From: Cyanophora paradoxa
Lineage: Eukaryota; Glaucocystophyceae; Cyanophorales; Cyanophoraceae
DNA length: 64,000 nt
Assembly: GCA_004431415.1 (NCBI GenBank)
Contig: QPMI01000472.1
Coordinates: 1-64,000 of the forward strand
Reading direction: 5' to 3'
In this document: positions 29,572 to 39,202 of the stretch, piece by piece
Layout: every line of letters starts with the position of its first letter
Position numbering within the stretch: position 1 is the first letter of the stretch
Position numbers and translations under genes: made by a program
The notes under the pieces: model-generated
Seen by the model: the letters and a program-made list of their open reading frames with translations, nothing else
What the model was told of the DNA's origin: nothing
Databases searched by the model: none

Positions 29572-30891
29572 TTATACTTTGACATTTTTAATTTGGTCTA
29601 TTTGATCCTGTTGATCTTTGCATTTTTGGGACAACTCCTTCACAGCTTCAATGAGAACTGGAATTAAACCTGTGTATTCAAGAGATAGGTAGCCATCGTC
29701 TTTTTTAACATTAACTACCTCTGGTATTACCTTTTCTACATCTTGCGCAATTAAACCTAATTTCGTTCCATCTTTTTCGCTTCCAATTCGTTTAAAACTC
29801 ACTCCTTCTAATTTTTCGATTGCTGAAAGAGCGCCGGATATCTTTTTAATGTCGGTTTTGTATCTTATGTCACTTCCTTGTGTTAAATAACCTCCAATCC
29901 ACATCCATCCTCCATGATACATGTAACAAATATCAGTATCTTGTTCATTTCGGAATACAAGGGGAATATCTCCCCCTCCTTTCAAATATGTAGAAGTTTG
30001 GTTACCGAAATGGATACGATTATATCCATCACTGGAATTAAACCAAGTCCCCACAGTTCCTGTTAAGATATTTGGTTTACTATAAACGTTATTCCAATGA
30101 ATATAGCCGGTGTGACCACCATAGCTATGCCCAACCCATATTTTCATGTAACTTATACCCATAATGTGAACTCTTCCAATCTTTGGTCTAATTCGAATTG
30201 TGAGAAATCGATTACCAAGATGTATCGGAACATTATTTAAACCACTGTGGTTACCATCAGGCGATGTGGCGTATGGTTGATAACTATTCACTGATGTAAT
30301 AAAAACTTCATTCCCTTGTCTATTAACTCCCCAAATTTCAAAAACTCGTGAGCTTACCCAAGGTAAATAAGTTAAAAATGCTGTTCCTGTCAGGTATCCA
30401 TCGGGTATATCGAAGTCCATCCAAGCGGTAGAAGTTTGGTCATCATATTGATCATTATAGACATATGAACCATAATTATAATATGGATCCCATGATGTCC
30501 CCCAGTGATAGCTCCAACCCTGAGAACATCTATTAAACTCAATTGCTCCTACTGTTTTATCTGCTGTGTGAAACTTTGGGACATCATTACCGTTTATTTG
30601 GAGTTTGGTAGTAGCATTAATAGTGGGTGCTGTAATAGTGTTATTCACCCAAAAGTTACCATTACCATATGATTTTAAGATTGCTGCATCCGCTGAGTTT
30701 CTAAATTCGACAGATACACCATCGCCATTTTCATAGCCTCGAATATATGTAGTTTGACCATTTCCAAACCAAATTCGCTCGACTGCATCTACTGATTTTA
30801 ACCATGCATTTGTTGCCCATGTTGCGGTTTGTGGAAGGTCTGCGGCTGAGTAAAATGATGGTTTACTAAATATATTATCCCAAGAGATCAT
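29572..30891 (-). CDS. C-terminal part of giant fibre: S74 intramolecular chaperone domain
   Basis: 439 codons open. Residues ~338-439 are a peptidase S74 / self-cleaving chaperone domain: GSDIRYKTDIKKISGALSAIEKL, then LGLIAQDVEKVIPEVV, then LSLEYTGLIPVLIEAVKEL. Ser340 and Lys345 are at the five-residue spacing of the Ser-Lys dyad known from endosialidase tailspikes. In such proteins the domain drives trimer folding and then cuts itself off. Two related ~150-residue beta domains precede it (GRVHIMG...GYIHWNNVYSKPN). The preceding segment ends GRIHLTG and overlaps this one by ATGA, but alignment of the repeated domains says the two frames are one protein with a one-base shift at about 30890. 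Confidence 0.75.
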   Translation of the reverse strand: MISWDNIFSKPSFYSAADLPQTATWATNAWLKSVDAVERIWFGNGQTTYIRGYENGDGVSVEFRNSADAAILKSYGNGNFWVNNTITAPTINATTKLQINGNDVPKFHTADKTVGAIEFNRCSQGWSYHWGTSWDPYYNYGSYVYNDQYDDQTSTAWMDFDIPDGYLTGTAFLTYLPWVSSRVFEIWGVNRQGNEVFITSVNSYQPYATSPDGNHSGLNNVPIHLGNRFLTIRIRPKIGRVHIMGISYMKIWVGHSYGGHTGYIHWNNVYSKPNILTGTVGTWFNSSDGYNRIHFGNQTSTYLKGGGDIPLVFRNEQDTDICYMYHGGWMWIGGYLTQGSDIRYKTDIKKISGALSAIEKLEGVSFKRIGSEKDGTKLGLIAQDVEKVIPEVVNVKKDDGYLSLEYTGLIPVLIEAVKELSQKCKDQQDQIDQIKNVKV

Positions 30892-33425
30892 CCAACCTCA
30901 TTATCTGTTGCCCTCTGTCTACTCCACCCAAAAACACCTGTAAGATGGATTCTACCTTTTCGACCTTGAACATATATTTTTGTGTAAAACTCACAGTTAA
31001 TAGAGATGAAAAGTATACTGGATTGTGTTCCATCATGTACTGATGCTTGAATACCTTGATAAACATTTAAACGCCGAAGGAAATGTTGATTACCATTAGC
31101 TGTTTGACCATAGATGTCAAAATATCTACAATTAGACCAACACATGGTTTGAATATAAAACGTTTTCATTCCTGTGGGGACATTCCACCTCATCCAACAA
31201 GCGCTACAATCTTCATCATTTTGTGGTGTTGTATAACATCCTGTTTGTCCGGTTCTTGGTGTCCATCCTAAGTTCCAATTATTTGCGCTTCTATCTGTCG
31301 AAACCACATCTAATTGGTCGAAATCGTAACCTTTTGGTATTGTGGTTCCACCAATTTGTAAAGTGGTAGCATTCACAGTTCCTGTTACAGTTCCACCTGT
31401 TAGAGGTAAATAATTCCCAAGAGCTGCTGTTAATTCGGTATCTGTTACAACATCTGTAAGAGCTAATTGTAATTCTGTATTTGTTACATAATCTTTGTTT
31501 TCTAAATAATCATCTGTAACAACACCAGAGAGGGTCTCATTGTGTAAGTTTTTTGCTGCCATCCTCTGATTGACTTCTAAGGCTCCTCCTGCTAATGTTT
31601 TAATCCAGGACATTTCGCATTTCCCATAGTTATCTGATGGTTGTCCCACAAGTGGGACATAATTGAATTTGGATCGACTGAATATTATTTTAGGTCTGGA
31701 GCCATCAGTTGCACTGACATCTGTTACATTTACTTGCATAATGGCATCCTTATCATCATATGCTGCTGGATCAGATGGGAGAGGTGGTAATCCTGATGTC
31801 AATGTGATGTCCTCATTATAATAACTTGTTAAGAAGATGCCTGGTTTGGTATCAATCACCCCAACACCACCTGCTGAAATCATTTGGATTCTTGTTGGTT
31901 GTTTGATGTATAATTCACCTTCCATTGTGGTCCCTGCATCAATGCCTTTTCGATTGACATAATAATCATTTAGTTGTAGCCTTTCAGGTATGGTATTACT
32001 CTGGTAGAGACTCACACCATTTGTAAAGTCTGTCAAAATATTGCCTGATGATGCAAAAGTTGGTTGTTCATCTATTTGACTCCAAGGGTGTCTGTGGTTG
32101 CTATTGGTTATTGTTGAGTAATCATGAGTGTGTGAATCAGGTGGGAAGGTTAATGGAGGATTTGTGATATGCTCCCATAAATGAGTATGGGCGAAATCTG
32201 TGATCTGATCTTTGGTGTGAGTATGGGCAAAATCTGTGATCTGATCTTTGGTGTGAGTATGGGCGAAATCTGTGATCTGATCTTTGGTGTGAGTATGGGC
32301 AAAATCTGTGATCTGATCTTTGGTGTGAGTATGGGCGAAATCTGTGATCTGATCTTTTGTGTGAGTATGGGCGAAATCTGTTATTTGGTCTTTTGTGTGA
32401 GTATGGGCGAAATCTGTTATTTGGTCTTTTGTGTGAGTATGGGCGAAATCTGTTATTTGGTCTTTTGTGTGAGTATGGGCAAAATCTGTAATCTGGGCTT
32501 TTGTGTGAGTGTGATTTTGAATCCAACCTTGAACCACATTAGAGGTTGGATGATGTGGTAAATTTGCATTGCTTGTAACTGTAAGGTAATCTATTACAGT
32601 ATCAGGTGAGGTTATTTTTAATCCTCTGTAAATATTCAGAGTCTGGGTATGAGTGAATCCATATTTTTGTTGAATGTAATACCTCACAGCATTCTTTTCA
32701 GAAGTTGTCAAAGCCCTATTGAAAACAATCAACTCGGAAATACCACCATTCACAATATTACCAAATCCGAAATGATTGACAGTATTATCTGGTAGATAAT
32801 TTGTTCCTACAAGTGTTTCAATATCTACTCCATTTAACCCGACTGTGTAGCTGCTGGAAGTAATTGTTTGGTCAGTGTAATACCATGTATTTATTAAAGA
32901 AGGAACCGTAATAACTGGGCGGTTTTGGGATGCTCCATTAATAGTGAACTGGTTCATTCCAATAGCAGTAGAAGATGTTGCCCCATAATAACAATATCGT
33001 GATGGAAAGGCGCTTCTGTAAAGTCTCAAGTGAACTTGCATAGAAGAGGCAGTTGGATGATATTTTCCCACAAAGAAAAATGTAAGCCCATTTGAGAAAT
33101 CAATAGTTCTTGTAGCAGAGGTATATGCATAAAAAGTGCCTGTTGGGCTTGAAACACTAACTTGGTTGTTGATTTCGGGATTGGTGTAATAGGAACTGGC
33201 TCCGGAGATAAACAAGTCTGGAACAACTGAATTCGGGACTCTGCTTACTATAGTTGTATACATTGCTGATTGACCTGGTACTCCTGATGCCTTCCAAGCA
33301 AAAATGCAGTTCGAGATATTTGATGCTGGATCAAAGCTTGGTGGGACATCATACCATTCTTCGTAAACCTGATTCATGGTATTGAAATTGCAAGAGCCAA
33401 TTGTGAGGATTCCATTTACTTTCAA
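30888..33425 (-). CDS. Central part of giant fibre: LamG-like head and HxH repeat shaft
   Basis: 845 codons open. Residues ~40-270 look like a concanavalin/LamG jelly roll, ending in GGISELIVFNRALTTSEKNAVRYYIQQKYGF, the usual end of LamG-type domains in fibres and adhesins. Residues ~310-420 are nine 12-residue repeats AHTHTKDQITDF, the His-x-His shaft motif that binds metal in the T4 long-tail-fibre tip. A domain with DNYGKCEMSWIKT...NQRMAAKNLHNETLSGVVTDDYL follows, shared with the upstream segment. The open frame has no own start: sequence upstream (GGTITGNLTVNSNIYSSNIE) continues from the 33437-34117 segment after a one-base shift. Confidence 0.75.
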   Translation of the reverse strand: MKVNGILTIGSCNFNTMNQVYEEWYDVPPSFDPASNISNCIFAWKASGVPGQSAMYTTIVSRVPNSVVPDLFISGASSYYTNPEINNQVSVSSPTGTFYAYTSATRTIDFSNGLTFFFVGKYHPTASSMQVHLRLYRSAFPSRYCYYGATSSTAIGMNQFTINGASQNRPVITVPSLINTWYYTDQTITSSSYTVGLNGVDIETLVGTNYLPDNTVNHFGFGNIVNGGISELIVFNRALTTSEKNAVRYYIQQKYGFTHTQTLNIYRGLKITSPDTVIDYLTVTSNANLPHHPTSNVVQGWIQNHTHTKAQITDFAHTHTKDQITDFAHTHTKDQITDFAHTHTKDQITDFAHTHTKDQITDFAHTHTKDQITDFAHTHTKDQITDFAHTHTKDQITDFAHTHTKDQITDFAHTHLWEHITNPPLTFPPDSHTHDYSTITNSNHRHPWSQIDEQPTFASSGNILTDFTNGVSLYQSNTIPERLQLNDYYVNRKGIDAGTTMEGELYIKQPTRIQMISAGGVGVIDTKPGIFLTSYYNEDITLTSGLPPLPSDPAAYDDKDAIMQVNVTDVSATDGSRPKIIFSRSKFNYVPLVGQPSDNYGKCEMSWIKTLAGGALEVNQRMAAKNLHNETLSGVVTDDYLENKDYVTNTELQLALTDVVTDTELTAALGNYLPLTGGTVTGTVNATTLQIGGTTIPKGYDFDQLDVVSTDRSANNWNLGWTPRTGQTGCYTTPQNDEDCSACWMRWNVPTGMKTFYIQTMCWSNCRYFDIYGQTANGNQHFLRRLNVYQGIQASVHDGTQSSILFISINCEFYTKIYVQGRKGRIHLTGVFGWSRQRATDNEVG
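32181..32510. repeat. 36-bp tandem repeats coding the HxH fibre shaft
   Basis: About nine copies of a 36-bp unit (plus-strand form gtgagtatgggcgaaatctg then tgatctgatctttggt), alternating between two near-identical versions, which suggests recent expansion. Length changes in whole units keep the reading frame. The opposite-strand open frames here are by-products. Confidence 0.9.
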
Positions 33426-33436
33426 ATTGCTGGTCT

Positions 33437-34117
33437 CTATATTGCTACTGTAAATATTACTATTAACTGTGAGGTTTCCTGTGATTGTCCCACCACAAGA
33501 GGGAGATATTTGGATAGTTCTGCTGCAAGTTCAGCTTCTGTAATAAATTGATCAAGCATAGCAAGGGTTACAAAATTAACAAGGATTACTGCAGTAAGGT
33601 AATCCTCTGTGACCACTCTCGAAATATTTTCGTTGTGTATGTTTTTTGCAGCCATCCTCTGATTGGCTTCCAGAACCCCACCATAATCTGTTTTAATCCA
33701 TGCAAGCTCTGCCCTCCCATAATTATCATTTGCAGTTCCCACTATGGGAATGTAGGAATATTTATCTCTGCTGAATACTATCATTGGTCTTGAGCCATCT
33801 AAACTGCTTACATCTGCTACATGAACCTGTATAGCAGAGTTGAAATTTTGGTAGGTTGCTGGGTCTGTTGGGACTCTGAATGTATCTGTGGGAATGTCAG
33901 CCTCCATGTAGCTTGACACAAAGATATTTGGTATGGTTGCTCCTGGTTCAGGTGGTGGATCATAAGAGCCTGGTAATGTCCTAATATGAAGTGGTCCTCT
34001 CATAGCTGAATTTGCAAGTGTCCCATTCACATGTACATAGTGTTCATTCAAAAAGATTCTTTCAGGGACATTACAAGTCTGATAAAGAGAAACCCCCAGG
34101 GTTGCCAAAGGCTCCAC
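33437..34117 (-). CDS. Giant fibre, second N-terminal segment
   Basis: 226 codons open. Contains VSLYQTCNVPERIFLNEHYVHVNGT and DNYGRAELAWIKTDYGGVLEANQRMAAKNIHNENISRVVTEDYL, the same domain found again in the 30888-33425 segment, so the fibre has an internal duplication. Upstream the frame runs on through HDWGEIDGIPTEFPPSKHEHTWDEINDQPEF (34118-34250), so 34117 is not a real start. Both borders are one-base frame changes. Confidence 0.65.
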   Translation of the reverse strand: MEPLATLGVSLYQTCNVPERIFLNEHYVHVNGTLANSAMRGPLHIRTLPGSYDPPPEPGATIPNIFVSSYMEADIPTDTFRVPTDPATYQNFNSAIQVHVADVSSLDGSRPMIVFSRDKYSYIPIVGTANDNYGRAELAWIKTDYGGVLEANQRMAAKNIHNENISRVVTEDYLTAVILVNFVTLAMLDQFITEAELAAELSKYLPLVVGQSQETSQLIVIFTVAI

Positions 34118-34251
34118 CTTTGCAAATTCTGGTTGGTCATTGATCTCATCCCAAGTATGTTCATGTTTGCTTGGTGGGAACTCAGTTGGAATCCCATCAA
34201 TTTCTCCCCAATCATGTCTGTGATCCTCTGGTGGATATTTCTCTGGTTTCC

Positions 34252-35589
34252 CTAAGATCTCATCCCAATCATGATTGTGATCCTCTGGGGATACTTTGCA
34301 GGTTTATTATTAATTTGTTCATAATCAGGAAAGAACTCCCAGATCTCAGGTCGAAATCCATCTGGTAATAATTCCTCATGGGGTTCATAAGGTTGCTCAT
34401 AATCAACAGCTGGTGGATCATGCCCATCTGGCAAATACTCCTCATCAGGTTCATAGTTCTGCTCATACTCAAACTCTTGGGGATCTAAGCCATCTGGTAG
34501 TATCTCCTCCTCATTGGGGTCATACTGATCATATTCATATTCTTGTGGGTCAAAACCATCTGGTAAATACTCTTCCTCATCTGGAACGAATTGATATTCA
34601 TCAAGCTCTAATATATCGACTTCAGGAGGTAAATACTGCTCATCTATTTGCTTTCTTGGTTCAATTATAGGTTTATTGCGAACTTGCTCCCAACTAACAA
34701 TGTGTTGCCCAAAAGGAACTGTCTCATCTGCTGTGTACTCTCTGCCTGGTTGCTTTTTCGGTGTTAAATCCGGTGGATCCCATGGAAGAGGGAAGGGAAC
34801 TGGGACAGGTCCATAATACTCAAAGATCTCTCTTATGGTCTTCTCACTTACAAGCTTCTCACCATTTGCATACACATTGCTGCCATGGATATTTCGCCAT
34901 TGCCTGGTTCGAATTCCAAGGTCTTTCACATTGCTATACAAAGGCAAAAGGTGCCTATCCATTTCAACAAGATCAGGATGTAAATGGATTGCTACTGGCT
35001 GACTGGGGCTACTGTTGATTGTAATTGATGGCTTTTTTTGATGGACATCTTTTGGAGTAAAGAACCCAAAAGGCTCATTCCTCGCAAAGTCATATGTTAT
35101 ATCCTTGGGATAGACATCATTTGTGTAGGAGACCTGATTTGTGTTGGCAATGGGACCCACTTGCAATACTTGGGGGACCTCAGCTTTTGCAGTGCTGCCC
35201 TCATTGTAAATTCGCAAACCTGTGTTCTGTTTGCCCTGCTCATCTTGAACATTGAAAATCAATCGACCACTATCAAACCTGGAAGGTATATCTGGATGAG
35301 TGCCACTGGTTTTGAGTTTCCTAGGTCTCCTTCTTGTTGCTTTGATCTCTGCCACTTGGTTTGCTTTCACATTACCCAAGCTAAAAGCTACACTGACTTC
35401 CTCCTTATCTGGATCGGTTTGATTCACAGATAAAGCATGCTCCCTTGATTGAGTCTTGGATGAATTATCGGAACTGTGGTCAATCGAAACTGAACCCTTT
35501 ACTTTAATATTATCAAAGTTCACATGCTTGGTGCTGCTTGCATTATCATCTTGAATGGTTTCTAGATTGGGTGGGTAATTGAAGCTCAT
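34252..35589 (-). CDS. Giant fibre, N-terminal segment with acidic repeats
   Basis: 445 codons from ATG 35589. Residues ~1-60 are Ser/Asn-rich. The middle has VKDLGIRTRQWRNIHGSNVYANGEKL, a fibre shaft-type motif. Residues ~320-430 have four ~24-residue acidic repeats (LPDGFDPQEYEYDQYDP and variants). The frame stops at 34252 only because gggg at about 34265 would need five G; with that base it continues KYPPEDHNHDWDEI into the next segment. 29572-35589 thus looks like one fibre gene of about 2,000 residues: acidic N-terminus, duplicated domains, LamG head, HxH shaft, S74 tail. Divergent from the patatin gene across 43 bp. Confidence 0.7.
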   Translation of the reverse strand: MSFNYPPNLETIQDDNASSTKHVNFDNIKVKGSVSIDHSSDNSSKTQSREHALSVNQTDPDKEEVSVAFSLGNVKANQVAEIKATRRRPRKLKTSGTHPDIPSRFDSGRLIFNVQDEQGKQNTGLRIYNEGSTAKAEVPQVLQVGPIANTNQVSYTNDVYPKDITYDFARNEPFGFFTPKDVHQKKPSITINSSPSQPVAIHLHPDLVEMDRHLLPLYSNVKDLGIRTRQWRNIHGSNVYANGEKLVSEKTIREIFEYYGPVPVPFPLPWDPPDLTPKKQPGREYTADETVPFGQHIVSWEQVRNKPIIEPRKQIDEQYLPPEVDILELDEYQFVPDEEEYLPDGFDPQEYEYDQYDPNEEEILPDGLDPQEFEYEQNYEPDEEYLPDGHDPPAVDYEQPYEPHEELLPDGFRPEIWEFFPDYEQINNKPAKYPQRITIMIGMRS

Positions 35590-35632
35590 GGCTTTTACTA
35601 TATGGATTTATAAAATTCCTGATAAGTAAAAG

Positions 35633-37189
35633 ATGCCTCTCAAAGTAGTTCTCAGTTTGTCAGGGGGAGGTGCAAGGGGCATTATCATAACCAGGCTGCT
35701 CAAAGAAATCGAAAATCGAACTGGAAGAAGAATAATCGATCTTGTGGATCTTGTGAGTGGAACTTCCACTGGTGGGATCATTGCAATAGGTTTGAATATA
35801 AGACATCCTGATAAACCAGGTGAACCTAAACTGACAGCAAACGATTTACACAACATTTACCTAACTCAACTGCCCTTGATTTTTGCAAATCCTCGAAATA
35901 TCATCGAAAATGCCCTATTTAACACAAAGTATGATGTGGGACCCTTGGAGACTGCAATCAATTCAGTTACTGGTGAATCACTAATACAGGATTCCCTAAA
36001 GGACATTGTGATTACATCCTTTGATACTCAGAATATGAAACCAATATTTATCACAAATGATAACAATTACAACTTTATGCCTTGTAAGATTGCTGCTAGG
36101 GCTACTTCTGCTGCTCCTACATATTTCTCTCCTGTAAGCATTGTTGATTTCAATCGGGGAGTATTTGTCTGTCTCATTGATGGTGCCATTTCGGGAAACA
36201 ATAATCCCAGTGTGTGTGGTTACAGCCATGCAAAGAAGATTTACAGTGATGATGATGATATTATAGTAATAAGCATCTCTTGTGGTGAGGTGGACCCACA
36301 TTTAGAGTCTGATTATGTGGGTTATGCTTATGAGACTGTGAACAGCTGGGGAATTCTCTCATGGATTGCCTCAACAGATGGAAGCCCATTGATTAACATG
36401 CTCATGGCTGCAAGTGAGCTTTCTGCCCTTGATAAGATGGAGGAGTTGTTACCCTACAACTATGATCAGGATTATGGGAGATACTATAGGCTATCAGTCC
36501 CACTTCCAAATCACATAGTAAGCTCCCTGGATGACACTTCTAAAATCCCAGACATGCTTGCATTCACTGAAACATACATTGCAGCAAACAATGATATGAT
36601 TAATAAGCTTTGCAGCATTCTAGTAGCAAACTATGAATTAAAGAACCCTTCAAAGGCTTACATATCATCCACTCTCACTACATCACCTCCTTTGGATGCA
36701 AATTGGTATCAGCTTGCAGATGATGCCTTCACTGCCTCATCCTCTGTGACAGGTAAAGAGCCTTTCATGGCTAGACCTTCAGCATTTGGCTGGGAAGCTG
36801 GAGCCTATGCTCCTGAGCAGATATGGGAAACCCCCACTGAATACCTTCAAGTTGCTTTCCCATATACTTTCGAACTCTCCTCTGTTATTGCCTATGGTTC
36901 AGGGGACACCAATGCTTTTATTAAGACTTTCAATGTGGCAACATCCACTGATGGGATCAACTGGTCTTTTATTCGATCAGATGGGCAAAACAAAATATAT
37001 GTCTGTGAGAACATTAACAATGCTCACAACTCTGGTGATGTGGCTCTATTGAGTGGATTTCCTCTCAGCATCAAGGATGCTTTTTACATAGGTTTTTCTC
37101 TCAGAATCAAGTATATTCGCATTTATCCCCTTGTGTATGTGAATGCTCCCACAATGAGAGTGGACTTTACAGGTGCCTTTATTCGATAA
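35633..37189 (+). CDS. Patatin-like phospholipase fused to a C-terminal discoidin (F5/8 C) domain
   Basis: 518 residues. The patatin domain (residues ~5-330) has the oxyanion-hole motif GGGARG (11-16), the nucleophile elbow GTSTG with Ser45, and the catalytic Asp in DGA (Asp183), i.e. a complete Ser-Asp dyad. This family hydrolyses acyl groups of membrane lipids. Residues ~350-518 match the discoidin / coagulation factor 5/8 type C fold: YLQVAFPYTFELSSVIAYGS, FIKTFNVATSTDGINWSFI, IKYIRIYPLVYVNAPTMRVDFTGAF. Such domains bind glycans or anionic lipids. The fusion suggests an enzyme targeted to a membrane surface, for entry or release (inference). Start behind gataagtaaaag. Divergent from the giant fibre and convergent with a minor capsid gene (overlap 37179-37189). 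Absent from the visible part of the outer element. Confidence 0.85.
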   Translation: MPLKVVLSLSGGGARGIIITRLLKEIENRTGRRIIDLVDLVSGTSTGGIIAIGLNIRHPDKPGEPKLTANDLHNIYLTQLPLIFANPRNIIENALFNTKYDVGPLETAINSVTGESLIQDSLKDIVITSFDTQNMKPIFITNDNNYNFMPCKIAARATSAAPTYFSPVSIVDFNRGVFVCLIDGAISGNNNPSVCGYSHAKKIYSDDDDIIVISISCGEVDPHLESDYVGYAYETVNSWGILSWIASTDGSPLINMLMAASELSALDKMEELLPYNYDQDYGRYYRLSVPLPNHIVSSLDDTSKIPDMLAFTETYIAANNDMINKLCSILVANYELKNPSKAYISSTLTTSPPLDANWYQLADDAFTASSSVTGKEPFMARPSAFGWEAGAYAPEQIWETPTEYLQVAFPYTFELSSVIAYGSGDTNAFIKTFNVATSTDGINWSFIRSDGQNKIYVCENINNAHNSGDVALLSGFPLSIKDAFYIGFSLRIKYIRIYPLVYVNAPTMRVDFTGAFIR

Positions 37190-38110
37190 ACTCCAACTGA
37201 AAAGAATTGTCGATTCCATTCATATCAATCAGTTCACCAAAGTAATCTTTAAACTCCACAGTGAGTTCCCTTATCACCAGGTTTCTGTCATTTATCTGAA
37301 TGAATTCGGCATGCTCACCACTATGGTAAACATAGCCGCCTATATCTTTACTCAATTGCAGTCTAAGGATTGCCCCCTGGTTATGTGGTTGCGATTTCGG
37401 GATTATATTGTGTCTGCTGGCAAAGGGGACAGCTCTTTAATATGCATGTACAGATACTGCTCAGCATTCATATCAGACATCTTCCTGCTGTCAAAATAAT
37501 ATTGCAAGGGCTTAGATGAGAGTCTGGGTCCCGAAAAGGTGGTTCCCCATGCTGGGTGATCAGGTGTAATAGGTTTGCCATCATACTTTAACAGGTTCTC
37601 AGGTCGATAGGGTGATCCACCAACAGGAGGAGTGCTATAATACCCATTGGTGTATTCAGTAGAACTCACACCCAAAAGCTTCCCTATTCTCTGGTTGCTT
37701 GCAATAAAACGAAACTCATGGTTACTGTAAAACTCCACTTTATAGGTAGTTGGGTTATAGAATATCTTGAACTCAAAAGCTACTGTTTTGCCTGCAATGG
37801 TTTGGAAGCTTGAATAGTTCAGCCCATAATTATAAGGGTGTGTTACCCCAAAATGACCCTGGTTAATGTAGCCACTGGGAAGGGGATACACTTTCTGTGT
37901 GATGATTTCATTGTATGAACCATCTTGGTAATTAAACTGAACTGTTAGATGATCAGTTCCCACACTGTTATAGATACTGTTTGGAATCTCTGCATAGAGA
38001 ACCCTACATTCCCTTGGTCTCTCTACTGGAGTTGTGAGAGTGACCCTGTAAGAGTTTTCATTTTGTCCTTGGCTTCTATCCCTGCTATCAATATTAACAA
38101 GTCGATTCAT
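37179..38110 (-). CDS. Minor capsid (penton-like) protein, inner element (one frameshift)
   Basis: Starts MNRLVNIDSRDRSQGQNENSYRVTL and contains PRECRVLYAEIPNSIYNSVG. The open frame ends at 37403, but sequence to the stop at 37179 matches the outer copy in another frame (ASRHNIIPKSQ...FKDYFGELIDMNGIDNSFQLEF). One extra G in the gggg run at about 37426 joins them, giving about 310 residues. Role as minor capsid/penton is inferred from the shared N-terminal module of viral structural proteins and from the neighbourhood (MCP, ATPase). The 3' end overlaps the patatin gene's end by 11 bp. Confidence 0.65.
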
Positions 38111-38139
38111 TTTAATATATAAATATAGATAAAAGAAGA
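38111..38139. promoter_or_regulatory. Bidirectional promoter region between minor capsid genes (inner)
   Basis: 29 bp between divergent ATGs: ttaatatataaatatagata then aaagaaga. Counterpart of 24306-24333. The TAAAAGA word precedes the plus-strand start. Confidence 0.6.
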
Positions 38140-39149
38140 ATGCCTGTGGATTACATCGAGGTTAGCTCATTTAATACAATCTCTGGTGATGGTCCCACAT
38201 CAAGCTTTGTGGCAAGACTCCCAGTAGTTATGAGAATGTGAGGGCTGTGAGACTGGTCTCAGCCGAATTTTATAACAGCATCCCTATGGTGAGTGGTGAA
38301 ACCAAAGTAGGAGATGTGACAGTTGACAATGCATTTAGCATTTATTATTCTGAACAAACTCCTGGAGCTGGAAGCTCAGGAATTCCAACAGTTCGCCCAG
38401 CTGCTGACTATGAACAATGGAAACAATTCATTATAAGTCGAAACACCCCCATCCAAAGCCACCAGCAACTGGTGAATGTAATTAACTCTAAATTCGAAGG
38501 CAGAAATCCCCAACCATCCATTCGCTGCAAATGGGATGAATCACTGAAACGAATTATATTCCACTCAGCAGTACCATTTTACTTGGCTTTCTCAGTAGCT
38601 GTGAACCCAAGCCAACAAACAATCCAAAAGCTGTTGAGTTCAGCTAGACTGCTGGGTCTTGATCCTGGAAGATATGGTAACTCCCCAATCCAATCACAGG
38701 TCTATGATGCTCTCACTGATGGAATCTTTACTGGTGGTCGCGTGAATGGCATTATATCTTCTTTTGAGCCTGAGAAGACCAGGGACAGTGTTTTGTTTGT
38801 GAGAGTAAAGGAGCTGGGTGATCTGGTGCAATGTGGGGATGGTCTTCTGACTGGTTACTTTCACAAAATAGTGGTCCCTGATAAAGACTATGGTGAGCAT
38901 GTTGTTTACAATTCAACAGAGGCTCATCCACTTTATAAATACTATAACAAAAAGGTTGGATTATCCACTTTCTCGGTTGATATTGTTAATGCTGTAAATG
39001 AACCAATTGATTTTGAGGGTCAACCTGTTCATCTGACCTTTGAAATTCGCTATGGTGATGAGCCAGCAGGAGACCCAGTTTATGAATACTTTAAGATGAG
39101 AATGTCGCAGCTTCACCCTTCCTATCCAGTTATTACAAGCTTCGCATAA
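38140..39149 (+). CDS. Second minor capsid-like protein, inner element (one frameshift)
   Basis: Starts MPVDYIEVSSFNTISGDGPTSSF at 38140, as in the outer copy. The frame breaks at about 38220, where ctcccagt would need four C as in the outer element (ctccccag). The rest is open from 38238 to 39149. About 336 residues, homologous to 24334-25343 along the whole length. No enzymatic motif; structural protein by context. Confidence 0.65.
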
Positions 39150-39202
39150 ATTAAGGATCATTGGTAGATTTTTTATGTTGCAGTATAATAAAAGAGAATA
39201 TA

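Noticed and set aside
32181-32561. Plus-strand repetitive protein (MGEICDLIFGVS repeats)
   Set aside because: It is the antisense of the 36-bp HxH fibre repeats; the minus-strand frame has flanking domains and known motifs.
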